DNA of 33,783 nt, taken from assembly GCA_029210745.1 (NCBI GenBank), contig JARGFI010000028.1, positions 1 through 33,783 of the forward strand, in the 5' to 3' direction. The notes beneath the pieces are model-generated. The model had not been told where the DNA came from. It made no database searches and worked only from the letters and a program-made list of their open reading frames with translations. Source of the DNA: Desulfuromonadales bacterium. Its GTDB lineage: Bacteria > Desulfobacterota > Desulfuromonadia > Desulfuromonadales > JAHYIW01. Position numbers and translations under genes: made by a program. Below are positions 17,870 through 26,900 of the stretch, one piece after another; position 1 is the first letter of the stretch, and each line of letters starts with the position of its first letter.

Positions 17870-18121
17870 TTATTCGTTGACCGCTTTCGGGCAACCGGCG
17901 CAACCGCCACCCGCCTCTGCCGCAGCACAGGGCGCGGCACCCTGCGCACCATAGCCCTGATCGAACCAGCCGCCCCCTTTAAGAGCAAATCCGTTCTGGG
18001 AGATGAGCTTTTTAACCTGCCCCTGGCACGCGCGACATTCAGTCAGCGGCGCATCTGAAAATTTCTGGCGAGCCTCAAAAACCAGCCCGCATGCTTCACA
18101 TTGATATTCGTACATAGGCAT
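17870..18121 (-). CDS. FmdB-family zinc-ribbon protein
   Basis: This 83-residue protein starts with the FmdB pattern MPMYEYQCEACG and continues with a second pair CRACQG, giving a four-Cys zinc ribbon. The segment KKLISQNGFALKGGGW is typical of the family. The C-terminus is Gly/Ala-rich with three further cysteines (CAAAEAGGGCAGC). The family is often annotated as a regulator, but its function is not settled. A GGAGGT ribosome site lies 8 bases before the ATG, and a terminator follows directly, so it is a short single-gene unit. Confidence 0.88.
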   Translation of the reverse strand: MPMYEYQCEACGLVFEARQKFSDAPLTECRACQGQVKKLISQNGFALKGGGWFDQGYGAQGAAPCAAAEAGGGCAGCPKAVNE

Positions 18122-18254
18122 AATACGTTACCTCCAAATAGATTTGTCGTCGGGTAATCTAATGATTTAACAGGGCAGTGTCAAGGGGTTGCGCACAATT
18201 ATCAGCACTTTAATCACTGCTGAAAAAAATCGTTGCGCTCTCTGCTTTGCCTGC

Positions 18255-18268
18255 GGCACATGTTATGC
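18255..18268 (+). promoter_or_regulatory. Possible sigma54 promoter of the kinase/regulator pair
   Basis: The sequence CGGCAC-ATGTT-ATGCT has GG and GC exactly 10 bases apart and resembles the -24/-12 consensus TGGCAC-N5-TTGCW with two mismatches. It lies about 67 bases before the kinase ATG. Autoregulation by the adjacent sigma54 activator would be consistent. The rest of 18122-18334 holds no gene. Confidence 0.35.
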
Positions 18269-18334
18269 TATTTTGGTTTGTCTGCTGGTCTTGATGTTTT
18301 TTCTCTGTTTAATATTTGTATTTGCGGAGTCCGT

Positions 18335-19810
18335 ATGGCAAAACCGGTCGGGTTACGGACCGAAATCATTGTAAATGTTATCATCCTGCTCGGTGCGGCC
18401 CTGCTTTTTTCCGGATTTCTGCTGCTCAAATTAACCGAACGGGAACTGGTAGCGCAGCAGATTGCGGCCTTTTCCGCAACGGCGGAAATCTTTGCCGCAT
18501 CATTATCCCTCCCCCCCGAAAAACGCGATCAGGGCGAACCTCAGCCGCTGCCGACCTCCGTCCCGGTCGATGCCTGGAGCCTGGTAGACGACACCCTGGC
18601 ACCGATCGAACAAGAGTCTTCTCGCCCCGATTTTATTCTCGATATGAACGCGTTACAGACCGTTCGCCAGACGCTTGAAAATTCAACCCGCCTGAGCTAT
18701 GACAGCCCCGCCTGGTTCGGCAGCAACAGCGAAGGTCATTTTTTGATCTCTGTGCCCCTGGTGCGCGGCGGGCAATTTGTCGGCGCGGTTCAACTGCGTT
18801 TTTCTCTGGCCGAGATGGCCATGCGGATTCGAGCGGCGCAACGCTGGTTTATCGGTTATGTCCTGATTTTCGGCATCCTCCTCAGCGGCTGCGGTTTTTA
18901 TCTGCTTAACCGTAACGTGGTTCGCCCGATCGGACGTTTGCGCATCGCTACCGAACGCATTGCCGCCGGCGACCTGGAACAGACACCGCAGGTCACCGGC
19001 CCGCGTGAAATTGCGGAATTGTCAGCAGCGTTTGCAACCATGGTCACCGCACTCAAGGAAAGCCGCGCCGAAAGCGAGGAGCATATCGCTTCCCTGGAAG
19101 CCGCCAACAGTGAACTGCGCAATGCACAACAGCGGCTGGCGCGCTCCGAAAAGCTGGCAACCGTCGGTCATCTGGCTGCGGGCATGGCGCATGAACTCGG
19201 CAATCCCCTCGGCGCGGTCAGCGGTTATCTGGCATTAATCCGCAGCGAACCCGACGCAACCCTGGCGCAGGAACTGGCGGAACGAGCGATGATCGAAATA
19301 ACGCGGATCGATCGACTGGTGCGTGACTTGCTCGACTACGCCCGCCCCGCCGACGAAACCCTGGACGATGTCGACATCAATGAGGTGACGACTGCGGCGG
19401 TCGAGTTCCTCCGCCATCAGGGGATCTTTGACTCCCGCCAATTCGCTTGCACTCCGGCCACCACCCCGGCAACGGTTCGGATCGATCGGCACCGCCTGCA
19501 ACAGGTTTTGGTCAATCTGTTGCTCAATGCCAGAGATGCAACGGCTGACGGAGGACAGATTGTCTTGACCACCGCAATTGATCACGACGCAGTAAAAATT
19601 TCGGTGCGCGATGACGGCTGCGGCATGCCCCCCGAGGTCCTGGCACATATCTTTGACCCCTTCTACACCACCAAAGATCCCGACCAGGGACGCGGGCTGG
19701 GGCTGGCGGTCTGCGCGCGAATTATCGACGACGCCAAAGGCCGGATCGACGTTGACAGCGCGCCCGGAAAAGGGACGCTGTTAACGCTAACACTACCGCT
19801 TGTGGAGTAA
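18335..19810 (+). CDS. Sensor histidine kinase (NtrB-like, HAMP)
   Basis: This 491-residue membrane kinase has TM1 (about residues 11-32), an extracytoplasmic sensor region (33-170), TM2 (171-191) and a HAMP domain (192-245). A coiled segment leads into the kinase core. The phospho-acceptor is His286 in GMAHELGNPLGAV. The ATP-binding domain shows VNLLLNARDAT (N box), DDGCGMPPEV, FDPFYTTKDP and GRGLGLAV. ATG 18335 has GGAG 6 bases before it; an upstream in-frame ATG at 18233 would add an untypical N-terminus. The regulator gene starts 3 bases after the stop, so they are one two-component pair. The signal sensed is unknown; the position next to pilin genes suggests envelope or pilus control. 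Confidence 0.93.
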   Translation: MAKPVGLRTEIIVNVIILLGAALLFSGFLLLKLTERELVAQQIAAFSATAEIFAASLSLPPEKRDQGEPQPLPTSVPVDAWSLVDDTLAPIEQESSRPDFILDMNALQTVRQTLENSTRLSYDSPAWFGSNSEGHFLISVPLVRGGQFVGAVQLRFSLAEMAMRIRAAQRWFIGYVLIFGILLSGCGFYLLNRNVVRPIGRLRIATERIAAGDLEQTPQVTGPREIAELSAAFATMVTALKESRAESEEHIASLEAANSELRNAQQRLARSEKLATVGHLAAGMAHELGNPLGAVSGYLALIRSEPDATLAQELAERAMIEITRIDRLVRDLLDYARPADETLDDVDINEVTTAAVEFLRHQGIFDSRQFACTPATTPATVRIDRHRLQQVLVNLLLNARDATADGGQIVLTTAIDHDAVKISVRDDGCGMPPEVLAHIFDPFYTTKDPDQGRGLGLAVCARIIDDAKGRIDVDSAPGKGTLLTLTLPLVE

Positions 19811-19813
19811 CCG

Positions 19814-21175
19814 GTGCGAGGTGAACAACTGAACATTCTGCTGATTGACGATGAGGCGTCGATGCGCCACATGTTGCGCCTGACGCTGGAGCGTGAACAC
19901 TACCGGGTCACTGAAGTGGCTAACGGCCCTGCGGCACTCACCCTGCTCGCAACAGAGACGTTTGATCTGGTTTTGTGTGACATCCGCATGCCGGGACTTG
20001 ATGGTCTGAGCTTGCTGCGCGAATTACGCGAACGCTCCCTCACCCCCACCGTAATTATGATGAGTGCCTACGGCTCAATCGAGACCGCCCTTGAGTGCAT
20101 GAAAAACGGCGCTTACGACTATATCTCCAAGCCGTTCAAGCCGGACGAAGTCTTGTTAACACTGAAAAAAGCCGAAGAAAGGCTGCGCCTGCAGGACGAA
20201 AACCGCAAGCTGGCGACCGCGCTGAGCCACTGTCAGGGGAGTGCGACCCGGCCACTTCTGGTGTTTCGCAGCCCGGTCATGCAGCAGGTCACGGCGATGG
20301 TTGAAAAACTGGCCGCCAGCCATGTCCCGGTGCTGATCAGCGGCGAAACCGGCACCGGCAAGGAACTGATCGCGCGGGCACTGCACAGCGGCAGTCCCCG
20401 CGCCGCCGGGCCGTTTATCGCCGTTAATTGCAGTGCGATCCCCGCCGGGCTGATGGAGAGCGAACTCTTTGGCCACGCCCGTGGTTCCTTCACCGGCGCC
20501 GACCGTCATCATGACGGCCTCTTTACCGCCGCCAGCGGTGGCACCCTGTTTCTCGACGAGATCGGCGAACTGCCCCTGGCCCTTCAGCCCAAACTGCTGC
20601 GCGTACTGCAAGAGGGGGAAGTCCTGCGGATCGGTGAAACCAAACCGCGCCGGGTAGATGTGCGCATCGTCGCCGCGACCGTTAAAAACCTGCATGACGA
20701 AGTCGCGCGCGGCACCTTTCGTGAAGATCTGTATTATCGGCTGGCCGTTACCGAAGTCCGCCTCCCCGCACTGCGCGAGCGGCGCGAGGACATCGGGCCA
20801 CTCGCCGAACATTTTTTGCACCACATCGCCACGCGTGAAAATCGCCCCCCGCCCCGGCTGACGGCAGAAGCCATCACCAGACTGCGCAAGTACGACTGGC
20901 CGGGGAATATTCGCGAGCTGGAAAATTTTGTCGAAAAGATGATCGTCTTTTCCCCCGGCGATTGCATTGACGCCGCCGATCTCCCGTGGGACGCGCAGCT
21001 GCGGGGGGCAGGGAGCGTATCGGAATATTCATTAAAAGTTGCCGTCGCCCGCCTGGAGGAAGAGTATATTGGCAAAGCGCTTCACGCCACCGGTGGCAAC
21101 CGCACCCACGCTGCGGAATTGCTGGAAATCAGTCTGCGCAACTTGCAGTACAAGATCAAGGAATATGGAATCTGA
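19814..21175 (+). CDS. NtrC-family sigma54-dependent response regulator
   Basis: This 453-residue protein has a receiver domain with acidic pocket Asp12/Asp13, phospho-acceptor Asp56 in [10 protein letters not shown] and Lys106 in SKPFKP. A AAA+ domain follows with Walker A GETGTGKE (177-184) and Walker [10 protein letters not shown]. The C-terminus is a Fis-type helix-turn-helix ([18 protein letters not shown]). It should activate sigma54 promoters when phosphorylated by the adjacent kinase. The sigma54-contact loop reads GSFTGA (224-229) instead of the common GAFTGA, a conservative change. The start is GTG 19814 with GGAG 6 bases before. The next genes are type IV minor pilins in the same direction, 172 bases away, which suggests but does not prove a regulatory link. 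Confidence 0.94.
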   Translation: MRGEQLNILLIDDEASMRHMLRLTLEREHYRVTEVANGPAALTLLATETFDLVLCDIRMPGLDGLSLLRELRERSLTPTVIMMSAYGSIETALECMKNGAYDYISKPFKPDEVLLTLKKAEERLRLQDENRKLATALSHCQGSATRPLLVFRSPVMQQVTAMVEKLAASHVPVLISGETGTGKELIARALHSGSPRAAGPFIAVNCSAIPAGLMESELFGHARGSFTGADRHHDGLFTAASGGTLFLDEIGELPLALQPKLLRVLQEGEVLRIGETKPRRVDVRIVAATVKNLHDEVARGTFREDLYYRLAVTEVRLPALRERREDIGPLAEHFLHHIATRENRPPPRLTAEAITRLRKYDWPGNIRELENFVEKMIVFSPGDCIDAADLPWDAQLRGAGSVSEYSLKVAVARLEEEYIGKALHATGGNRTHAAELLEISLRNLQYKIKEYGI

Positions 21176-21185
21176 CCCCCCTCAA

Positions 21186-21208
21186 TCCCCCCTGTGAAAC
21201 AGGGGGGA
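21186..21208. terminator. GC-rich hairpin after the response regulator
   Basis: A perfect 10-bp stem, TCCCCCCTGT (21186-21195) with its complement (21199-21208), has a 3-nt loop. It starts 10 bases after the stop codon. There is no T-run, so it may be a repeat or an mRNA 3' structure rather than a classic terminator. The rest of the gap to 21347 has no gene and no clear promoter. Confidence 0.5.
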
Positions 21209-21347
21209 CAGTGCAAAGTTTGCATGTGCAGCGGCGTCGCGCTCTGGTAATACTTATGGAAAGCTATATTTTTCAGCAACTTGAATTTTATTTAAAAAGG
21301 AATATCCGTTGCACCTTCCCTTGTCCATGCATAAGTGGAGTCAATCA

Positions 21348-21869
21348 ATGTCCGTGATTACTGATCAAAAACCAGTGCCTCAACCAGGCGGTAAAAAACT
21401 CCGTGAAGCCGGATTCACCCTGGTCGAGCTTCTGGTTGTCATCGCCATCTTTGCCGCGCTCTCGGCGATTGCGTTTGTCGCCCTTGGGCCGACCGTGCGT
21501 TCCTACCAGTTAAAAGGTGCCGCCCGGCAGATTTACAGCGATGCACTCAAAGTCCGCACGCAAGCGATCAAGGAAGGGAAGGTCACCGGTTTGCGGTTCA
21601 GTGACGACAACACCGGAAACTACGACGTGTGGGTGGAAACCTCGCCGGGGAACGAAGATATTACATATTCCGGGGTGTCGAGCTATGGCCAGCTCACCGC
21701 CTGTGCGCCAACCACCGGTGACCAGCCAACCGATTTCGTTTTTTATCCCAACGGCACTTCCGGTGGCGGGAGTGTTCGTATTTCAATGAACAGCAACGCC
21801 TGGAAGGTTCATGTGCCGAACCCCGGCACCGGATCGATAAAAATTGAAAAGTCAACCCCGTGCCCATGA
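21348..21869 (+). CDS. Type IV minor pilin, FimT/GspH-like
   Basis: This 173-residue prepilin has a leader of about 22 residues, then the cleavage site and hydrophobic helix G-FTLVELLVVIAIFAALSA with Glu at +5. The rest is a GspH/FimT-type beta domain with an alpha segment QIYSDALKVRTQAIKEGKV. It would be processed by the prepilin peptidase and join the initiation complex of a type IV pilus. ATG 21348 has GGAG 7 bases upstream; earlier in-frame ATGs lack this. It opens a five-gene pilin/PilY1 cluster. Confidence 0.9.
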   Translation: MSVITDQKPVPQPGGKKLREAGFTLVELLVVIAIFAALSAIAFVALGPTVRSYQLKGAARQIYSDALKVRTQAIKEGKVTGLRFSDDNTGNYDVWVETSPGNEDITYSGVSSYGQLTACAPTTGDQPTDFVFYPNGTSGGGSVRISMNSNAWKVHVPNPGTGSIKIEKSTPCP

Positions 21870-21883
21870 CAGGGAGCCATTTT

Positions 21884-22369
21884 ATGTATCGTAAGTATTC
21901 GGCCCTTGCGAAAAAGCTCTTCCACACTGGACGCAAAAACGCAAAGGGTTTCACCCTCGTTGAAGTGCTGATCTCGATCACCATCCTCTCGGTCGGTATG
22001 CTCGGGGTTGCGAGCATGCAGCTTTCGGCGTTGAGCAGCAACGCCAAATCTCGTGACGATACCGTGGTGGTGCAACTGGTCGAAGAGATGGTTGAACGGA
22101 TTCGTATCAACGGCGGCAATAATCCGGGGATATATCACGGCATCAACACCGCCAACACCTGCACCGGCTCCGACCCGGCCAGAGGCGATTGCACCCAGTG
22201 GAAACAACGCATGGCGGACACCAGACTACCGGGATTGACCGGCACCGTCTCGGTGTCCACGGAAAGTCCGATTGAAAAAACCTCCACGATCACCGTACAA
22301 GTCACCTGGGGGGCAGGGGCAACTAAAACCCTGCAATTTGCCACAATCATGGAAACCTGGGGAACCTGA
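21884..22369 (+). CDS. pilV: Type IV minor pilin, PilV-like
   Basis: This 161-residue prepilin has a basic leader (RKNAKG) and the class III-like start G-FTLVEVLISITILSVGMLG with Glu+5, followed by QLSALSSNAKSRDDTVVVQL. The hydrophobic helix and the VGMLGVASMQ segment are typical of PilV. Two cysteines lie in the C-terminal part (CTGSDPARGDC). ATG 21884 has AGGGAG 7 bases before it, while in-frame starts at 21860/21866 overlap the previous gene. Placement between FimT- and PilW-like genes matches the usual minor-pilin order. Confidence 0.9.
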   Translation: MYRKYSALAKKLFHTGRKNAKGFTLVEVLISITILSVGMLGVASMQLSALSSNAKSRDDTVVVQLVEEMVERIRINGGNNPGIYHGINTANTCTGSDPARGDCTQWKQRMADTRLPGLTGTVSVSTESPIEKTSTITVQVTWGAGATKTLQFATIMETWGT

Positions 22370-22370
22370 C

Positions 22371-23432
22371 ATGATGCACCAATTAAAAAATCAGCGCGGT
22401 TTTACCCTGACCGAAATGCTCGTCGCGATGGTCATCGGCATGCTGGTGGCCTCCGGAGCCTACAGCGTCTTTTTTTCCACCACGCGCACCGCCCGCAAAC
22501 AGGAGCAGGTCTCCGAAATCCAGCAGAATCTGCGCGTGGCAATGGAGCGGGTTTCTCAGGATATTCGTCATGCCGGGTTTGGTTTGCCGGAAGATGGGAG
22601 CCCCCTGGAGTTTGATGGCACCAGCTTTTCAACGCCGGTCGCCGTAACCAACAGCTCTTCCGCCCCCGACGAAATCACCCTGTTGGGCGTTGGGTACAAG
22701 GTCGGCACCATCTATAATGCCGTCGACAAAACAATCAACATCAACCCCGACTTCAATGGTGATGACAAGATCGCCGGGTATATGGAAACCCGCTTCCTCA
22801 CCAATGAAGTCACCGGGCCATTTGATGAAACCGCCGATCTGGACGATAATTACACCAAAAAATTCTATTACAACAGTGCGATGGTTGTCAGGAACCGACA
22901 CTTGAGCATCGGAGGAGTTGAATATCTGGAGGCAGACGGTTTCACCAACGACACAAACAGGGTTGGCGTGACCCCCGAGACCCACAACGCATACGCCAAC
23001 AACATCCCGGTCTATATCCTCCAGGCGATCACCTATTCGATCAGAACCGATTGCTACGATGACGACAATATCGTTTTCCCCTGCCTGGTCAATGAGGACT
23101 TTACCAAGCTTCGGGGGACGGGTCGGCAAGTTGTCGCCGAAGGCATCGAAGATATCCAGTTTGCCTACGGGGTCGATATCAGCCCGCGCGACGGCAAGAT
23201 CGATTACCCGGCAGCGGGGTACACCCCGACGGCATTCACCAACGACCCCGCCGACGACAGCAGCATTGTGGCCGTGCGGGTGAGTATCGTCGCGCGGTCA
23301 AAAGTACCTGACCAGTATGACTCCTCAACTCGCCCGGCACTCGAAGACCGTCCGGCGGGGACAACTGACCGCTATGTACGGCGCGTGTTGACCAAAACCA
23401 TCAAACTGCGCAACCCGCGCAGCGGAGCTTGA
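22371..23432 (+). CDS. pilW: Type IV minor pilin, PilW-like
   Basis: This 353-residue protein has a short leader (MMHQLKNQRG) and the prepilin helix FTLTEMLVAMVIGMLVASGA with Glu+5. A following segment, EIQQNLRVAMERVSQDIRHAGFG, is typical of PilW proteins. The large C-terminal part is acidic and rich in Asp/Asn, probably beta-structured. It is a minor pilin of the pilus tip complex and works with PilV, PilX and PilY1. The first ATG is one base after the PilV stop; a second ATG at 22374 is an alternative start. The ribosome site is moderate (GGGGA). Confidence 0.9.
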   Translation: MMHQLKNQRGFTLTEMLVAMVIGMLVASGAYSVFFSTTRTARKQEQVSEIQQNLRVAMERVSQDIRHAGFGLPEDGSPLEFDGTSFSTPVAVTNSSSAPDEITLLGVGYKVGTIYNAVDKTININPDFNGDDKIAGYMETRFLTNEVTGPFDETADLDDNYTKKFYYNSAMVVRNRHLSIGGVEYLEADGFTNDTNRVGVTPETHNAYANNIPVYILQAITYSIRTDCYDDDNIVFPCLVNEDFTKLRGTGRQVVAEGIEDIQFAYGVDISPRDGKIDYPAAGYTPTAFTNDPADDSSIVAVRVSIVARSKVPDQYDSSTRPALEDRPAGTTDRYVRRVLTKTIKLRNPRSGA

Positions 23433-23437
23433 AATTT

Positions 23438-23971
23438 ATGGCTGAATTAAAAAGACTGCACAGTGTGCGCAACGAAAGCGGCGTGATCCTGATTACCGTG
23501 CTGTTGCTGATGTTGATCATGACCTTTCTCGGCATCATGGTGATCGATACCTCGACGATAGACATGCAGATCGCCGGCAACTTCAAACGGACGACGACGG
23601 CATTTGAAGGCGCGGAGGCCGGGGTGGAGATAGCGATACCGATTATTGAGCGGACAATGTTTAACGGATCGATGTTGCCCTACAATTCGCTGACGACCTC
23701 ACCGAACTTAATTGACCCTGACTTGGTGTCGGAAATTACCGGGTCGCTGAACAACTCATCAGACCATTTTTGCGGTGGTTCGGTGGACCCGGATATTGTT
23801 ATTGCCGACCTTAACGGTGTCAAAATTGAAGTAGATATTGATCGCCTGCTGTCTGATACTGTGGCGGGAGGTGCCATAGAATTTGCTTCCGGATATGAAG
23901 GGGTTGGTGCCGGTGCTGCCGGCGGCGGTAACCAGGTGCTGTTTCGGATTGTCAGTCAAGGAACACGTTAG
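23438..23971 (+). CDS. pilX: Type IV minor pilin, PilX-like
   Basis: This 177-residue protein has the PilX N-terminus: a leader ending NESG, the helix VILITVLLLMLIMTFLGIMV, and the family segment DMQIAGNFKRTTTAFEGAEAGVE split around Asn/Phe. Like other PilX proteins it lacks Glu at +5. The remaining part is acidic and Gly-rich near the end. It is expected to help recruit PilY1 to the pilus initiation complex. ATG 23438 follows the PilW stop by 5 bases, and pilY1 begins 10 bases after its stop. Confidence 0.88.
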   Translation: MAELKRLHSVRNESGVILITVLLLMLIMTFLGIMVIDTSTIDMQIAGNFKRTTTAFEGAEAGVEIAIPIIERTMFNGSMLPYNSLTTSPNLIDPDLVSEITGSLNNSSDHFCGGSVDPDIVIADLNGVKIEVDIDRLLSDTVAGGAIEFASGYEGVGAGAAGGGNQVLFRIVSQGTR

Positions 23972-23981
23972 GGAGAATGGA

Positions 23982-26900
23982 ATGTTTAACCGAAATCTAA
24001 AAATCGTTTTTTTATACGTCGCTATTAGCATTGTCACAGGCTTTTTTTCACTCGCCGGTGCCGTCACGATTGCCGATTACTCGGCATATCCACCGTTTCT
24101 TCCGCGAGTCGTCCGTCCGAACATTCTTTTTATGATCGACTATTCGAAACACATGGTGCGACCAGCTTACGGAGAATGCAGTTTCGGGGACTGTCAAACT
24201 AGGTTTACAACGCTCAGCGATAGCTATAACCCGAACGCTGACTATGAAGGTTATTTTGACCCGCGTGCCGACGTTGCTGATGGTTTCAAATATTACTATA
24301 AAACGACCAGCCCCGATCCTGATACTTTTTTTAAGAGCTCTACCGGGGATTGGGATGGTAATTGGTTGAACTGGCTGACCATGACCCAGTTTGATGTCGT
24401 CAAAACGGCGACTATCGGCGGGAACATCGACACCTCCCCCGAGCAGGCCAATCCAAGTGGCTTGACTAATTTAACCAAAACGATTGACGGCCGCACCTTT
24501 TATAAGCTGGTGAATACCAGCAACTGTGTTGCAAATGCACTCGATAGCTTGTGTGTTGACTTTAACGAGCCGCTGGTGATTTCAACCGATATGGATGACT
24601 GGGTCGAGTATGGAAGTGGGGATACCAGAACTGACATTATCAATGACATCGTAACTTTCGATGGGTCAAGTGGGGATGGTTCGATTAATATTCCCTTTGA
24701 TTTTGAGTTTCTCGGCAAAGTTTTTACTGAGAACACTCGTTTATACGTGACTAGCGATGGATTGATGACATTTACCCCACTTACAGACGCAGGTCCCTAT
24801 AGAGAGAATTCGAACACCCCATCGGATGGAACTGATACACCGTATAATTCTGCCATGACGGGTCTTGACGCACTTATGGCGGTATTCTGGGACGACGCCT
24901 CCGGTGTGTTGAGCCAGGGGAGCAAGATTTACTCATTTACCAAGGGGACTGCCGAAAATCGCCTTTTTGTTGTACGATTTGAAAATTTATTGGTTGATAC
25001 TGACGCGGCTAAAAACAACCCGATTACTTATCAGGCTGTTTTTGTTGAGGGGCAAAATCTTTTACTGTTTCAGTATAAATCTGTCCAAACAACGCAAGAC
25101 AACTTCGGCGGCGGCAGAGGTGCGTCTGTTCTTATTAAAAATAGTTCAACTGGGAAGCGTGCAGAGTATTTGGATAATCAGACGGAAAACACGTCTGTCT
25201 TAATACAGGACGGCACGACCTTGCTGATGGCGGCACCGGACAAGACGTTGTTAGAGGTCACCCCCGGGGTGACAACGACAAAGTTTAAACGACACCGAGA
25301 TTCAACCGAATATGAGGTCAAAGTTGAAATTCAAAATACCGGGCCGGGACCGGTTTGTAACGAAACCAACGGTGAATATAAAAACACACATGAAAAAAAC
25401 GGCAAATGTTACGATCACCCGGTTGGCGGATTGATCCAGTATTTTCGCGATAACAAGCTGACCGGTGATCTCGGTTTCCGCCTTGCTGTTATGATGATAA
25501 ACAGGGCAGACGGCGACGGCGGTTTTATGCGCAAGCATATTCAGGAGTTTGAGTCGACACCGGCACAATGGTCCAGTATCTCTGGCGATATTCGAAACCA
25601 AGTCCCGGTTGACGACGCACCTTTGGCCGAAGCGCTCTTTGATATGCAGGGTTATATTCGCCAAGATGGTAGCTATGAAATCGGCGATATCGACACCACA
25701 TTTCTAAGCAAAGATCCCTACTATTTTCTCGATACCACCCAGATGGTGCCTTGTGCGAAAAGTTCTGTCCTGCTGCTCAGTTCAGGGCACTACAGCAACG
25801 ATAACGGCACAAGTATCTTTACGGACGATCTTCCCAGTACCAACTATTCTGCCAGTGCCGTTGGTGACACCGATGTCTCAGTTAACTGGACGACCGGCGC
25901 CAAGATGAATGTCGAGACCGATGCTTGGTCTGCCGCGAAGGCCGCCGTCGAAGGAATGAAGAGCAAGGGCGGCTGGCTCGACAATGTCGCCTATCAAATG
26001 CGCTCCACCGACCTGCGCTCAGATGCCGCTCTGGGTGGCTCACAAACGGCATCGTTGTACGTGGTTGACAGCTACGGTGAAGGGAACAGCCCCGGTTCGG
26101 CGGTTTTGAAACGCGCGGCGCACTTCGGCGGCTATAAGAAATCACTTGATTTAGATGACATCAACGACCCCTATACCTATTATTCTCCTTTGGACGGGTC
26201 CGGGGGAGTTAAAGGCTCGGTGCTGCGGGCGATTTACGATATTTTACGTAACTCCTCATCCGGTACGTCCGTTTCGGTCCTTTCAACCTCAGCTGGCGGT
26301 GAGGGTGCTATCTATCAGGCCTATTTTTACCCGGCCCGGGTTTTGAACCAAATCGAGGAGCGCCAGTGGCCGGGATTTATGCGGGCGTTTTTTATCGATC
26401 GCTATCAAAATATTCGTGATGATCATAGTGCAGCGAGCCCTACCGACACCTCAGCTCCAAACGCCAAACTCGAACTGGCCCGGGACCGGGTGGTGGAGAT
26501 GTACCTTGATGATTCTGACAGCGCCGTAAGAATCAAGGCTCGCCACGATGCCGATGGCGACGGTCTTCTCGAAGCAGCGGAACAGACCCCTGTGACCTTT
26601 GGCTCGGGGTACAATAGTGTGTCTATGGACGACATCGCATCTCTCTGGGAGGGGGGCGAAAGGCTGGCAAAGCAGCACAAGGATGAGCGGAATGTCTACA
26701 CCTGGATTGATGACGGGAGCTCCGCGACAGAGGTGGACTTTTCCTTAACCAACGCGACTGAAACCTTACGGTTGGGAACCCAGTATAACAGTTTGTTGGC
26801 TCCGTACTTACGGGCTGAAGCGACCAATACCGCGACCGCGACACTGGTGTCGCGGATAACGGACTCGACAAATATTATCAATTTTATCCTTGGTAAAAGT

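Noticed and set aside
17690-17870. Glycine or folate riboswitch ahead of the folD-gcv operon
   Set aside because: The leader from the candidate promoter to folD is only about 25-30 nt, which is too short for either riboswitch, and no conserved core was seen.
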